Shown one piece after another: positions 1 through 10,211 of a stretch of DNA of 64,000 bases. The stretch spans positions 11,130,600 through 11,194,599 of the forward strand of contig CM075760.1 of assembly GCA_037974335.1 (NCBI GenBank), in the 5' to 3' direction. How positions within the stretch are numbered: the stretch's first letter is position 1; each line of letters starts with the position of its first letter. Below the pieces are notes generated by a model that was not told the origin of the DNA, did no database searches, and was given only the letters and a program-made list of their open reading frames with translations. Made by a program: the position numbers and the translations under genes. Source of the DNA: Prionace glauca. Taxonomy: Eukaryota > Chordata > Chondrichthyes > Carcharhiniformes > Carcharhinidae.

Positions 1-102
1 AACTGGAACACCCGGAGGAAAACCCATCCAGACACGGGGAGAACATACAGACTCCGCACAGAGAGTGACCCAAGCTGGGAATCGAACCCAGGTCCCTGGA
101 GC
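1..102 (-). mobile_element. HE1-like/V-SINE-type SINE, partial, inverted (left palindrome arm)
   Basis: This is the reverse complement of the 5' part of the SINE seen at 1966-2235. The tRNA box B consensus GGTTCGATTCC lies on the minus strand at 78-88. The central block with the CCTCCGGGTG motif is cut by the window edge. The family call is from memory of elasmobranch SINEs and V-SINE central domains, and was not searched. Confidence 0.85.
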
Positions 103-105
103 GAT

Positions 106-157
106 GTACACAAGAACATAAGAAATAGGAACAGGAGTAGGCCATCTAGCCCTTCGC
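106..157 (-). mobile_element. CR1-like LINE 3'-tail scrap, inverted
   Basis: This is the minus-strand copy of the short tail found upstream of every SINE in the window (GCGAAGGGCTAGATGGCC, then CTTATGTTCTTGTG). The GAAGGGC...TTATGTTCT ending resembles 3' ends of CR1-type LINEs common in shark genomes. It carries no coding part. Confidence 0.6.
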
Positions 158-960
158 GCACACACACCCACACACACACACACCCACACACACACAAAGA
201 GAGAAACACACACACACAAAGAGAGAAACACACACGCACAAAGAGAGAAACACACACGCACAAAGAGAGAAACACACACACACAAAGAGAGAAACACACA
301 CACACAAAGAGAGAAACACACACACACGCACAAAGACAGAAAGACACACACAGAGCAACACACACACAAGGAAATACAAACACAGAAAAAGAGAGAAACA
401 CACACACCCAAAGAGAGAAACATACACGCACAAAGAAAGAAAAAAACACACACACACAAAGAGAGAAACACACACACAGACACAAACACATACAAAGAGA
501 GAAACACAGATACATACAAAGAAAGAAACACACACACACCCACAAAGACAGAAAGACACACACAGAGCAACACACACACAAGGAAATACAAACACAGACA
601 AAGAGAGAACACACACTCCGCCAAAGAGAGAAACACACACACACCCACAAAGACAGAAAGACACACACAGAGCAACACACACACAAGGAAATACAAACAC
701 AGACAAAGAGAGAAACACACACACCCAAAGAGAGAAACACACACACCAAAGAGAGAAACATACACACACAAAGAGAGAAATACACACACACAAAGAGAGA
801 AACACACACAACACACACAGAGAAGCGCGCACACACAACACGGAGAAATACAAACGCAAAGAGAGAAACACACACACAGAAACACACACACACACACAAA
901 GAGAGAAATACACACACACAGAAACACTCACACACAAAGAGAAAAACACACAAACATAAA
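158..960 (-). repeat. CA-rich minisatellite, (CA)n-AAGAGAGAAA type (left palindrome arm)
   Basis: Tandem units of about 18-24 bp are built from a CA run plus AAGAGAGAAA. A subunit containing AAAGACAGAAAGACAC, GAGCAACAC and AAGGAAATAC recurs near 325, 540 and 640. That is one copy more than in the right arm. Open frames across it (for example 146-1033 on the minus strand) are Cys/Val/Ser/Leu low-complexity translations, not a gene. Confidence 0.95.
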
Positions 961-1053
961 GATACAGAGAGAGAGAGAGATACAGATACAGAGAGAGAGA
1001 CACACACAGATACAGAGAGAGAGAGACATACACAGATACAGAGAGAGAGAGAT
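961..1053 (+). repeat. Short GATACA(GA)n array at the palindrome centre (left half)
   Basis: Four to five units of GATACA followed by GA and CA dinucleotides end abruptly at about 1053, where the sequence changes to TTTGTGTTTTTTGTG and then to the mirror-image units. Confidence 0.9.
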
Positions 1054-1065
1054 TTGTGTTTTTTG

Positions 1066-1163
1066 TGTGTGCCTCTCTCTCTCTCCGTATCTGTATCTCT
1101 CTCTCTCTCTGTATCTGTGTGTGTCTCTCTCTCTCTGAATCTGTATCTCTCTCTCTCTGTATC
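1066..1163 (-). repeat. GATACA array in reverse orientation (right half of palindrome centre)
   Basis: CT-rich units containing GTATC are the reverse complement of the GATACA monomer. This is the only place in the window where the GATACA family lies on the minus strand. All other arrays, more than 45 kb in total, are plus-oriented. Confidence 0.9.
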
Positions 1164-1910
1164 TTTATGTTTGTGTGTTTTTTCTCTTTGTGTGTGTGAG
1201 TGTTTCTGTGTGTGTGTATTTCTCTCTTTGTGTGTGTGTGTGTTTCTGTGTGTGTGTGTTTCTCTCTTTGCGTTTGTATTTCTCCGTGTGTGTGTGCGCG
1301 CTTCTCTGTGTGTGTGTGTGTGTTTCTCTCTTTGTGTGTGTGTATTTCTCTCTTTGTGTGTGTATGTTTCTCTCTTTAGGTGTGTGTGTTTCTCTCTTTG
1401 GGTGTGTGTGTTTCTCTCTTTGTCTGTGTTTGTATTTCCTTGTGTGTGTGTTGCTCTGTGTGTGTCTTTCTGTCTTTGTGGGTGTGTGTGTGTTTCTTTC
1501 TTTGTATGTATCTGTGTTTCTCTCTTTGTATGTGTTTGTGAGTGTCTGTGTGTGTGTTTCTCTCTTTGTGTGTGTGTGTTGCTCTGTGTGTGTGATTCTC
1601 TCTTGTGTGTGTGTGTGTTTTTTCTTTCTTTGTGCGTGTATGTTTCTCTCTTTGGGTGTGTGTGTTTCTCTCTTTTTCTGTGTTTGTATTTCCTGTGTGT
1701 GTGGTTGCTCTGTGTGTGTCTTTCTGTCTTTGTGCGTGTGTGTGTGTTTCTCTCTTTTGTGTGTGTGTGTTTTCTGTCTTTGTGCGCGTGTGTGTGTGTT
1801 TCTCTCTTTGTGTGTGTGTGTTTCTCTCTTTGTGCGTGTGTGTTTCTCTCTTTGTGCGTGTGTGTTCTCTCTTTGTGTGTGTGTGTTTTCTCTTTTGTGT
1901 GTGTGTGTGC
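1164..1910 (+). repeat. TG-rich minisatellite, TTTCTCTCTTT(GT)n type (copy 1)
   Basis: Units of about 20-22 bp are the reverse complement of the CA-type minisatellite. Landmarks such as TTTATGTTTGTGTG, GAGTGTTTCTGTG and TTTCTCCGTGTG followed by GCGCGCTTCTC match the distal part of the type I TG arrays (about 26,370-26,510 and 48,520-48,660). The inverted repeat therefore arose inside a type I unit. Confidence 0.95.
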
Positions 1911-1962
1911 GCGAAGGGCTAGATGGCCTACTCCTGTTCCTATTTCTTATGTTCTTGTGTAC
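1911..1962 (+). mobile_element. CR1-like LINE 3'-tail scrap (copy 1)
   Basis: A 52-bp fragment sits directly between the TG array and the SINE. It starts GCGAAGGGCTAGATGGCC and ends with a TTATGTTCT-type tail. Similar GAAGGGC...TTCTATG endings are typical of CR1-group LINE 3' ends. The same fragment precedes all SINE copies, so the LINE scrap and SINE were joined before the block was amplified. Confidence 0.6.
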
Positions 1963-1965
1963 ATC

Positions 1966-2235
1966 GCTCCAGGGACCTGGGTTCGATTCCCAGCTTGGGT
2001 CACTCTCTGTGCGGAGTCTGTATGTTCTCCCCGTGTCTGGATGGGTTTCCTCCGGGTGTTCCAGTTTCCTCCCACAATCTGAAGAGATGTGCTGGTTAGG
2101 GTATATTGACTGTGCTAAATTCTCCCTCAGTGTAACCCGAACAGGTGCCGGAGTGTGGGGACTAGGGGATTTTCACAGTAACTTTATTCCAGTGTTAATG
2201 TGAACCTACTTGTGACACTAATAAATAAACTTTAT
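1966..2235 (+). mobile_element. HE1-like/V-SINE-type SINE, 5'-truncated (copy 1)
   Basis: The element keeps box B of its tRNA-derived head (GGTTCGATTCC at 1980-1990) but starts just upstream of it, so box A is missing and internal pol III transcription is unlikely. The body holds the conserved central block (TGTATGTTCTCCCCGTGTCTG, GGGTTTCCTCCGGGTG and CAGTTTCCTCCCACAAT motifs). The 3' part contains CTAAATTCTCCCTCAGTGTA and ends in AATAAATAAACTTTAT. This order matches elasmobranch HE1-type SINEs. Other V-SINE relatives would share the centre. No target-site duplication is visible, as expected if the copy was carried here in a larger duplicated block. Confidence 0.85.
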
Positions 2236-2883
2236 AGAAAAGAAACTTTCTATCTTTGATAGAGAGGTTCAGGTGATTCCATTCCATATCTTCCTGCTTT
2301 GGGGAAATGGGAATTATCTTCTACATTTACAAGGATATGCGGAGGGAGATGTTTGAATAGAGATTCAGCTTTTTGGGTGATTAAAGTGTCAATTTGTTTC
2401 CAGAAGCTGTTTACAGGGATTGTCCCAAGAGATTGAATTGTTTCAGTAATGTCCCACGTCTCCAATACTTCAGACAGAGGAAGGTAGCACTATACAAAAG
2501 GAAAGATTGGGGGAATCACTACATTGAAGGTGTGAGGTCTCATCACTCTCTGTCTGCTTTGATGTTGTAATTTTTACATTTTTAAACACTGAAACCTCTT
2601 GCCTTGTTGGGAATCTCACTGCGGTTTGAGAAAAGCAAACACTGATCCCACACTAAACCCCCCCCCCAACACAGGACTGAGCAGAGAGTGTGAAATGGAA
2701 CTGCTGTCAGAGTGGGTTATTTTTATAGATGGATAAGAAACATTCCTCCATTTTCAAACCTTTCTCCTGTTTCTGTAGCGTTTCGGGCTCCCCTGTATCC
2801 CTGTCTCTCCATCTCTGGGGGCATTTAGCATGGACAATCCCCCCAACCTTCATAACTTGGGACATTAAGGGGCAATTTTGGAA
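2236..2883 (+). repeat. Unclassified segment U, copy 1 (about 648 bp)
   Basis: This is ordinary-complexity sequence present in six copies, always directly after the SINE. It begins with AAGAAACTTTCTATC and contains a poly-C tract (10 C near 2658). Its last 70 bp or so (about 2815-2880) resemble, on the minus strand, the middle of an elasmobranch SINE/LINE tail with the AAATTGCCCCTTA motif. A minus-strand open frame of 71 codons (2250-2465) is present; in copies 4, 5 and 6 its equivalent is 86 codons. I do not recognise the protein, and near-identity of recent copies is enough to explain its survival. Copies 1 and 6 share variants (CTGTATCCC, CTTCATAAC, GTAGCA before ATATAC-like sequence) against copies 3, 4 and 5. 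Confidence 0.8.
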
Positions 2884-4872
2884 TACAGACACACACAGAT
2901 ACAGAGAGAGAGACACACACTGATACAGAGAGAGAGACACACACAGATACAGAGAGAGAGTGAGACACACAGATACAGAGAGGAGAGAGAGAGAGACAGA
3001 TTCAGAGAGAGAGACACACACAGATACAGAGAGAGAGAGACACAGATACAGAGAGAGAGAGAGACAGATACAGAGAGAGAGAGACACACAGATACAGAGA
3101 GAGAGAGAGACACTGATACAGAGAGAGAGACACACACACAGATACAGAGAGAGAGAGAGCCACAGATACGGAGAGAGAGAGAGAGACACACAGATACAGA
3201 GACAGAGAGAGACACAGATACAGAGAGAGAGACAGATACAGATTCAGAGAGAGAGAGACACACACAGATACAGAGAGAGAGAGATACAGATACAGAGAGA
3301 GAGAGAGGCACACACAGATACAGAGAGAGAGAGAGATACAGATACAGAGAGACACACACACACATACAGAGATAGAGAGAGATACAGATACAGAGAGAAA
3401 CACACACACAGATACAGAAAGAGAGAGATACAGATACAGAAAGAGAGACACACACAGATACAGAGAGAGAGACACACACAGATACAGAGAGAGAGAGGCA
3501 CACACAGATACAGAGAGAGAGAGAGATACAGATACAGAGAGACACACACACACATACAGAGATAGAGAGAGATACAGATACAGAGAGAGACATACACACA
3601 GATACAGAGAGAGAGATACAGATACAGAGAGAGAGACACACACAGATACAGAGAGAGAGACACACACAGATACAGAGAGAGAGTGAGACACACAGATACA
3701 GAGAGAGAGAGACAGATACAGAGAGAGAGAGACACACACAGATACAGAGAGAGAGACACAGATACAGAGAGAGAGAGACAGATACAGAGAGAGAGACACT
3801 CACAGATACAGAGAGAGAAACACACACAGATACAGAGAGAGAGAGACACAAACAGATACAGAGAGATAGAGAGAGACAGATACAGAGAGAGAGACACACA
3901 CAGATACGCAGAGAGAGAGAGACACACAGATACAGAGAGAGAAAGACACACACAGATACAGAGAGAGAAGACTCACAGATACAGAGAGAGAGACACACAC
4001 ACAGATACAGAGAGAGAGACACACACAGATACAGTGAGAGACACACACACAGATACAGAGAGAGAGAGAGAGCCAGAGAGATACAGATACAGAAAGAGAG
4101 AGAGAGAGGACTCACAGATACAGAGAGAGGCACACACACAGATACAGAGAGAGAGACACACACACAGATACAGAGAGAGAGAGAGAGACAGATACAGAGA
4201 GAGAGACACACACAGATACACAGAGAGAGAGAGAGACACACAGATACAGAGAGAGAAAGACACACACAGATATACTGAGAGAGACACACACAGATACACA
4301 GAGAGAGAGACACGCACAGATACAGAAAGAGAGACACACACAGAGATACAGAGAGAGAGAGATACAGATACAGAAAGAGAGAGAGAGAGAGAGAGACACA
4401 GATACAGAGAGAGAGAGACACTCAGATACAAGAGAGAGAGACACACACAGATACACAGAGAGAATGACACAGATACAGAGAGAGAGAGAGACAGAGAGAG
4501 AGAGACAGATACAGAGAGAGAGAGAGAGACACACACAGATACAGAGAGAGAGAGAGAGAGAGAGATACAGATACAGAAAGAGAGAGAGAGAGACACAAAT
4601 ACAGAGAGAGAGACACACATACAGATACAGAGAGAGAGAGATACAGATACAGAGAGAGTGAGAGAGACACAGACACAGATACAGAGAGAGAGAGACACAC
4701 AGATACAGAGAGAGAGAGAGACAGATACAGAGAGAGAGAGGGGCACAGATACAGAGAGAGAGAGAGACACACAGATACAGAGAGAGAGAGAGACATACAG
4801 ATACAGAGAGAGAGACACACACACACAGATACAGAGAGAGAGAGAGAGAGATACAGAGAGAGAGACACACAT

Positions 4873-4909
<37 letters not shown>

Positions 4910-6338
4910 CAGACAGAGAGAGACACACAGATACAGAGACAGAGAGAGAGACAGATACAGAGAGAGAGACACAACTATACAGAGAGAAAGAGACATACAG
5001 ATAGAGGGAGAGTGAGAGACACAGATACAGAGTGAGAGAGAGATACAGATAGAGAGAGAGAGAGAGACACACACACAGATACAGAGATAGAGACACACAG
5101 ATACAGAGAGAGAGAGAGACAGATACAGAGAGAGACACACACTCACAGACACACACAGAGAGACACACACACAGATACAGAGAAAGAGACACACACAGAT
5201 ACAGAGAGAGAGAGAGACACAGATACAGAGAGAGAGAGACAGATACAGAGAGAGAGACACTCACAGATACAGAGAGAGAAACACACACAGATACAGAGAG
5301 AGAGAGACACAAACAGATACAGAGAGATAGAGAGAGACAGATACAGAGAGAGAGACACACACAGATACGCAGAGAGAGAGAGACACACAGATACAGAGAG
5401 AGAAAGACACACACAGATACAGAGAGAGAAGACTCACAGATACAGAGAGAGAGACACACACACAGATACAGAGAGAGAGACACACACAGATACAGTGAGA
5501 GACACACACACAGATACAGAGAGAGAGAGAGAGCCAGAGAGATACAGATACAGAAAGAGAGAGAGAGAGACTCACAGATACAGAGAGAGGCACACACACA
5601 GATACAGAGAGAGAGACACACACACAGATACAGAGAGAGAGAGAGAGACAGATACAGAGAGAGAGACACACACAGATACACAGAGAGAGAGAGACACACA
5701 CAGATACAGAGAGAGAAAGACACACACAGATATACTGAGAGAGACACACACAGATACACAGAGAGAGAGACACGCACAGATACAGAAAGAGAGACACACA
5801 CAGAGATACAGAGAGAGAGAGATACAGATACAGAAAGAGAGAGAGAGAGAGAGAGACACAGATACAGAGAGAGAGAGACACTCAGATACAAGAGAGAGAG
5901 ACACACACAGATACACAGAGAGAATGACACAGATACAGAGAGAGAGAGAGACAGAGAGAGAGAGACAGATACAGAGAGAGAGAGAGAGACACACACAGAT
6001 ACAGAGAGAGAGAGAGAGAGAGAGATACAGATACAGAAAGAGAGAGAGAGAGACACAAATACAGAGAGAGAGACACACATACAGATACAGAGAGAGAGAG
6101 ATACAGATACAGAGAGAGTGAGAGAGACACAGACACAGATACAGAGAGAGAGAGACACACAGATACAGAGAGAGAGAGAGACAGATACAGAGAGAGAGAG
6201 GGGCACAGATACAGAGAGAGAGAGAGACACACAGATACAGAGAGAGAGAGAGACATACAGATACAGAGAGAGAGACACACACACACAGATACAGAGAGAG
6301 AGAGAGAGAGAGAGAGATACAGAGAGAGAGACACACAT

Positions 6339-6375
<37 letters not shown>

Positions 6376-9300
6376 CAGACAGAGAGAGACACACAGATAC
6401 AGAGAGAGAGAGAGAGACAGATACAGAGAGAGAGACACAACTATACAGAGAGAAAGAGACATACAGATAGAGGGAGAGTGAGAGACACAGATACAGAGTG
6501 AGAGAGAGATACAGATAGAGAGAGAGAGAGAGACACACACACAGATACAGAGATAGAGACTCACAGATACAGAGAGAGAGAGAGACAGATACAGAGAGAG
6601 ACACACACTCACAGACACACACAGAGAGACACACACACAGATACAGAGAAAGAGACACACACAGATACAGAGAGAGAGAGAGACACAGATACAGAGAGAG
6701 AGAGACAGATACAGAGAGAGAGACACACACAGATACAGAGAGAGAGACACACACAGATACAGAGAGAGACACACACACAGATACAGAGAGAGAGAGACAC
6801 ACACAGATACAGAGAGAGAGAGAGAGACACAGATACAGAGAGAGAGAGAGACACAGATACAGAGAGAGAGAGAGAAACACAGATACAGAGAGAGAGACAC
6901 ACACAGATACAGAGAAACAGACACACAGATACAGAGAGACAGACACACAGATACAGAGAGAGAGAGACACACACAGATACAGAGAGAGAGAGAGACAGAT
7001 ACAGAGAGAGAGACACACACAGATACAGAGAGAGAGAGACATACACAGATACAGAGAGAGAGACACACACACAGATACAGAGGGAGAGAGAGACACACAG
7101 ATACAGAGAGAGAGAGACACACACAGATACAGAGAGAGAGAGAGAGCCAGAGAGATACTGATACAGAAAGAGAGTGAGAGAGACACACTGATACAGAGAG
7201 AGAAAGACACACACAGATACAGAGAGAGAGAGACACACACAGATACAGAGAGAGACACACACACAGATACAGAGAGAGAGAGAGAGAGACAGATACAGAG
7301 AGAGAGAGACACACAGATACAGAGAGAGAGACACACACAGATACAGAGAGAGAGAGACACACACAGATACAGAGAGAGAGAGAGAGACACAGATACAGAG
7401 AGAGAGAGACACACACAGATACAGAGAGAGAGAGACACACAGATACAGAGAGAGAGAGAGAGAAACACAGATACAGAGAGAGAGACACACACAGATACAG
7501 AGAGAGAGTGAGACACACAGATACAGAGAGAGAGAGACAGATACAGAGAGAGAGACACACACAGATACAGAGAGAGAGAGACACAGATACAGAGAGAGAG
7601 AGACAGATACAGAGAGAGAGACACTCACAGATACAGAGAGAGAAACACACACAGATACAGAGAGAGAGAGACACACACAGATACAGAGAGATAGAGAGAG
7701 ACAGATACAGAGAGAGAGACACACACAGATACGCAGAGAGAGAGAGAGACACACAGATACAGAGAGAGAAAGACACACACAGATACAGAGAGAGAAGACT
7801 CACAGATACAGAGAGAGAGAGACACACACAGATACAGAGAGAGAGACACACACAGATACAGAGAGAGACACACACACAGATACAGAGAGAGAGAGAGAGC
7901 CAGAGAGATACAGATACAGAAAGAGAGAGAGAGAGACTCACAGATACAGAGAGAGACACACACACAGATACAGAGAGAGAGACACACACACAGATACAGA
8001 GAGAGAGAGAGAGACAGATACAGAGAGAGAGACACACACAGATACACAGAGAGAGAGAGACACACAGATACAGAGAGAGAAAGACACACACAGATACACT
8101 GAGAGAGACACACACAGATACACAGAGAGAGAGACACGCACAGATACAGAAAGAGAGACACACACAGAGATACAGAGAGAGAGATACAGATACAGAAAGA
8201 GAGAGAGAGAGAGAGACACACAGATACAGAGAGAGAGAGAGACACTCAGATACAAGAGAGAGAGACACACACAGATACAGAGAGAGAATGACACAGATAC
8301 AGAGAGAGAGAGAGACAGAGAGAGAGAGACAGATACAGAGAGAGAGAGAGTGACACACACAGATACAGAGAGAGAGAGAGAGATACAGATACAGAAAGAG
8401 AGAGAGAGAGACACAAATACAGAGAGAGAGACACACACACAGATACAGAGAGAGAGAGATACAGATACAGAGAGAGTGGGAGAGACACACACACAGATAC
8501 AGAGAGAGAGAGACACACAGAAACAGAGAGAGAGAGAGACAAAGATACAGAGAGAGAGACACACACAGATACATAGAGAGAGAGACACACACAGATACAG
8601 AGAGAGAGAGACAGATACAGAGAGAGAGACACACACAGATACAGAGAGAGAGACACACACACAGATACAGAGAGAGAGAGATACACAGATACAGAGAGAG
8701 AGACACACACACAGATACAGAGAGAGAGAGACCCACAGATACAGAAAGAGACACACACACAGATACAGAGAGAGAGAGAGCCAGAGAGATACAGATACAG
8801 AAAGAGAGAGAGAGAGACACACAGATACAGAGAGAGAGACACACACAGATACAGAGAGAGAGAGAGAGACACACAGATACACAGAGAGAGAGAGAGACAG
8901 ATACAGAGAGAGAGACACACACAGATACAGAGAGAGAGAGACACACACAGATACAGAGAGAGAGACACACACACAGATACAGAGAGAGAGAGAGAGACAG
9001 ATACAGAGAGAGAGACACACACAGATACACAGAGAGAGACACACACAGATACAGAGAAAGAGACACACAGATACAGAGAGAGAGACACACACAGATACAG
9101 AGAAAGAGACACACAGGTACAGAGAGAGAGACACACACAGATACAGAGAGAGAGAGATACAGATACAGAGAGAGAGACACACACAGATACACAGAGAGAG
9201 ACACACACAGATACAGAGAGAGAGACACACAGATACAGAGAGAGAGAGAGACACACACAGCTACAGAGAAAGAGACACACAGATACAGAGAGAGAGACAC

Positions 9301-10211
9301 ACAGATACAGAGAGAGAGAGAGACAGATACAGAGAGAGAGACACACACAGATACAGAGAAAGAGACACACAGATACAGAGAGAGAGACACACACAGATAC
9401 AGAGAGAGAGAAATACAGATACAGAGAGAGACACACACACAGATACAGAGAGAGAGACACACACAGATACAGAGATAGAGATTGAGATACAAATACAGAG
9501 AGAGAGACACAGATACAGAGAGAGAGAGAGATACAGATACAGAGAGAGAGAGAGATACAGATACAGAGAGAGAGAGAGGCACACACAGATACAGAGAGAG
9601 AGAGAGATACAGATACAGAGAGACACACACACACAGACACAGAGATAGAGAGAGATACAGATACAGAGAGAGACACACACACAGATACAGAGAGAGAGAG
9701 ATACAGATACAGAAAGAGAGACACACACAGATACAGAGAGAGAGACACACACACAGATACAGAGAGAGAGAGAGATACAGATACAGATACAGAGAGAGAG
9801 ACACGCACAGATACAGAGAGAGAGTGAGACACACAGATACAGAGAGAGAGAGACACAGATACAGAGAGAGAGAGAGACACAGATACAGAGAGAGAGACAC
9901 ACAGATACAGAGAGAGAGAGACACACACAGATACAGAGAGAGAGAGAGAGAGAGATACAGAGAGAGAGACACACACAGATACAGAGAGAGAGAGACACAC
10001 ACAGATACAGAGAGAGAGAGAGACACACAGATACAGAGAGAGAGAGACACACACAGATACAGAGAGAGAGCGAGAGCCAGAGAGATACTGATACAGAAAG
10101 AGAGTGAGAGAGACACACTGATACAGAGAGAGAGACACACACAGATACACAGAGAGAGAGACACACACAGATACAGAGAGAGAAAGACACACAGAGATAC
10201 ACAGAGAGAGA
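2884..10211 (+). repeat. GATACA(GA)n(CA)n minisatellite array 1
   Basis: About 7.3 kb of tandem units, each GATACA, a GA run, then a CA run, with occasional GCCAGAGA, TTCAGAGA, CTCAGATACAAG or GAATGACAC variants that serve as landmarks. The modal unit is near 24 bp, a multiple of 3, so frames of hundreds of codons stay open on both strands, including a minus-strand frame of 1,530 codons. Their content follows unit length only. There is no gene-like composition, start context or domain. Confidence 0.97.
3798..6724 (+). repeat. 1.46-kb tandem duplication inside array 1
   Basis: About 3798-5258 and 5259-6724 are near-identical, with a 1,460-1,466 bp offset. Paired landmarks are CTCAGATACAAG at 4421/5881 and ACAACTATAC at 4971/6437. 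A third, more diverged copy begins near 7,623. The same block order appears after segment U copies 4 (28,371) and 5 (36,919). Confidence 0.88.

Larger units (their letters stand above)
1..2066. repeat. Large inverted repeat (palindrome), arms about 1 kb, running off the left edge
   Basis: Positions 1-1053 read as the reverse complement of about 1066-2066. Base 1 pairs with about 2066, 148 with 1920, and 955 with 1169. Each arm contains, from outside in, a SINE fragment, a CR1-like tail, a CA/TG minisatellite and a short GATACA stretch, with about 12 bp of spacer at the centre. The arms share SINE variants not found in the five other SINE copies of the window: CTGTTCC for CTGCTCC, TACATCGCTCC for TACACAGCTCC, and TGGATGGG for TGGGTGGG. 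They are not identical. The left minisatellite is about 56 bp longer, and internal duplications differ between arms. Because base 1 is still paired, the repeat probably continues beyond the window. Confidence 0.92.

Noticed and set aside
1-2066. Terminal inverted repeats of a giant DNA transposon
   Set aside because: The arms meet with almost no interior, contain SINE and minisatellite sequence, and there is no transposase or target-site duplication.
1966-2235. Functional tRNA gene or pol III promoter at box B
   Set aside because: Only box B and a SINE body are present. Box A and a tRNA cloverleaf are missing.
5572-10164. Minus-strand frame of 1,530 codons (Ser/Leu/Cys/Val-rich), and similar frames elsewhere
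   Set aside because: Pure translation of GATACA(GA)n(CA)n units whose modal length is a multiple of 3. There is no domain, no codon bias beyond the repeat, and frames on the other strand are equally long.
2884-10211. CRISPR-like regular repeats
   Set aside because: The units have no unique spacers. They are simple-sequence minisatellites in a eukaryotic context with SINEs and LINEs.
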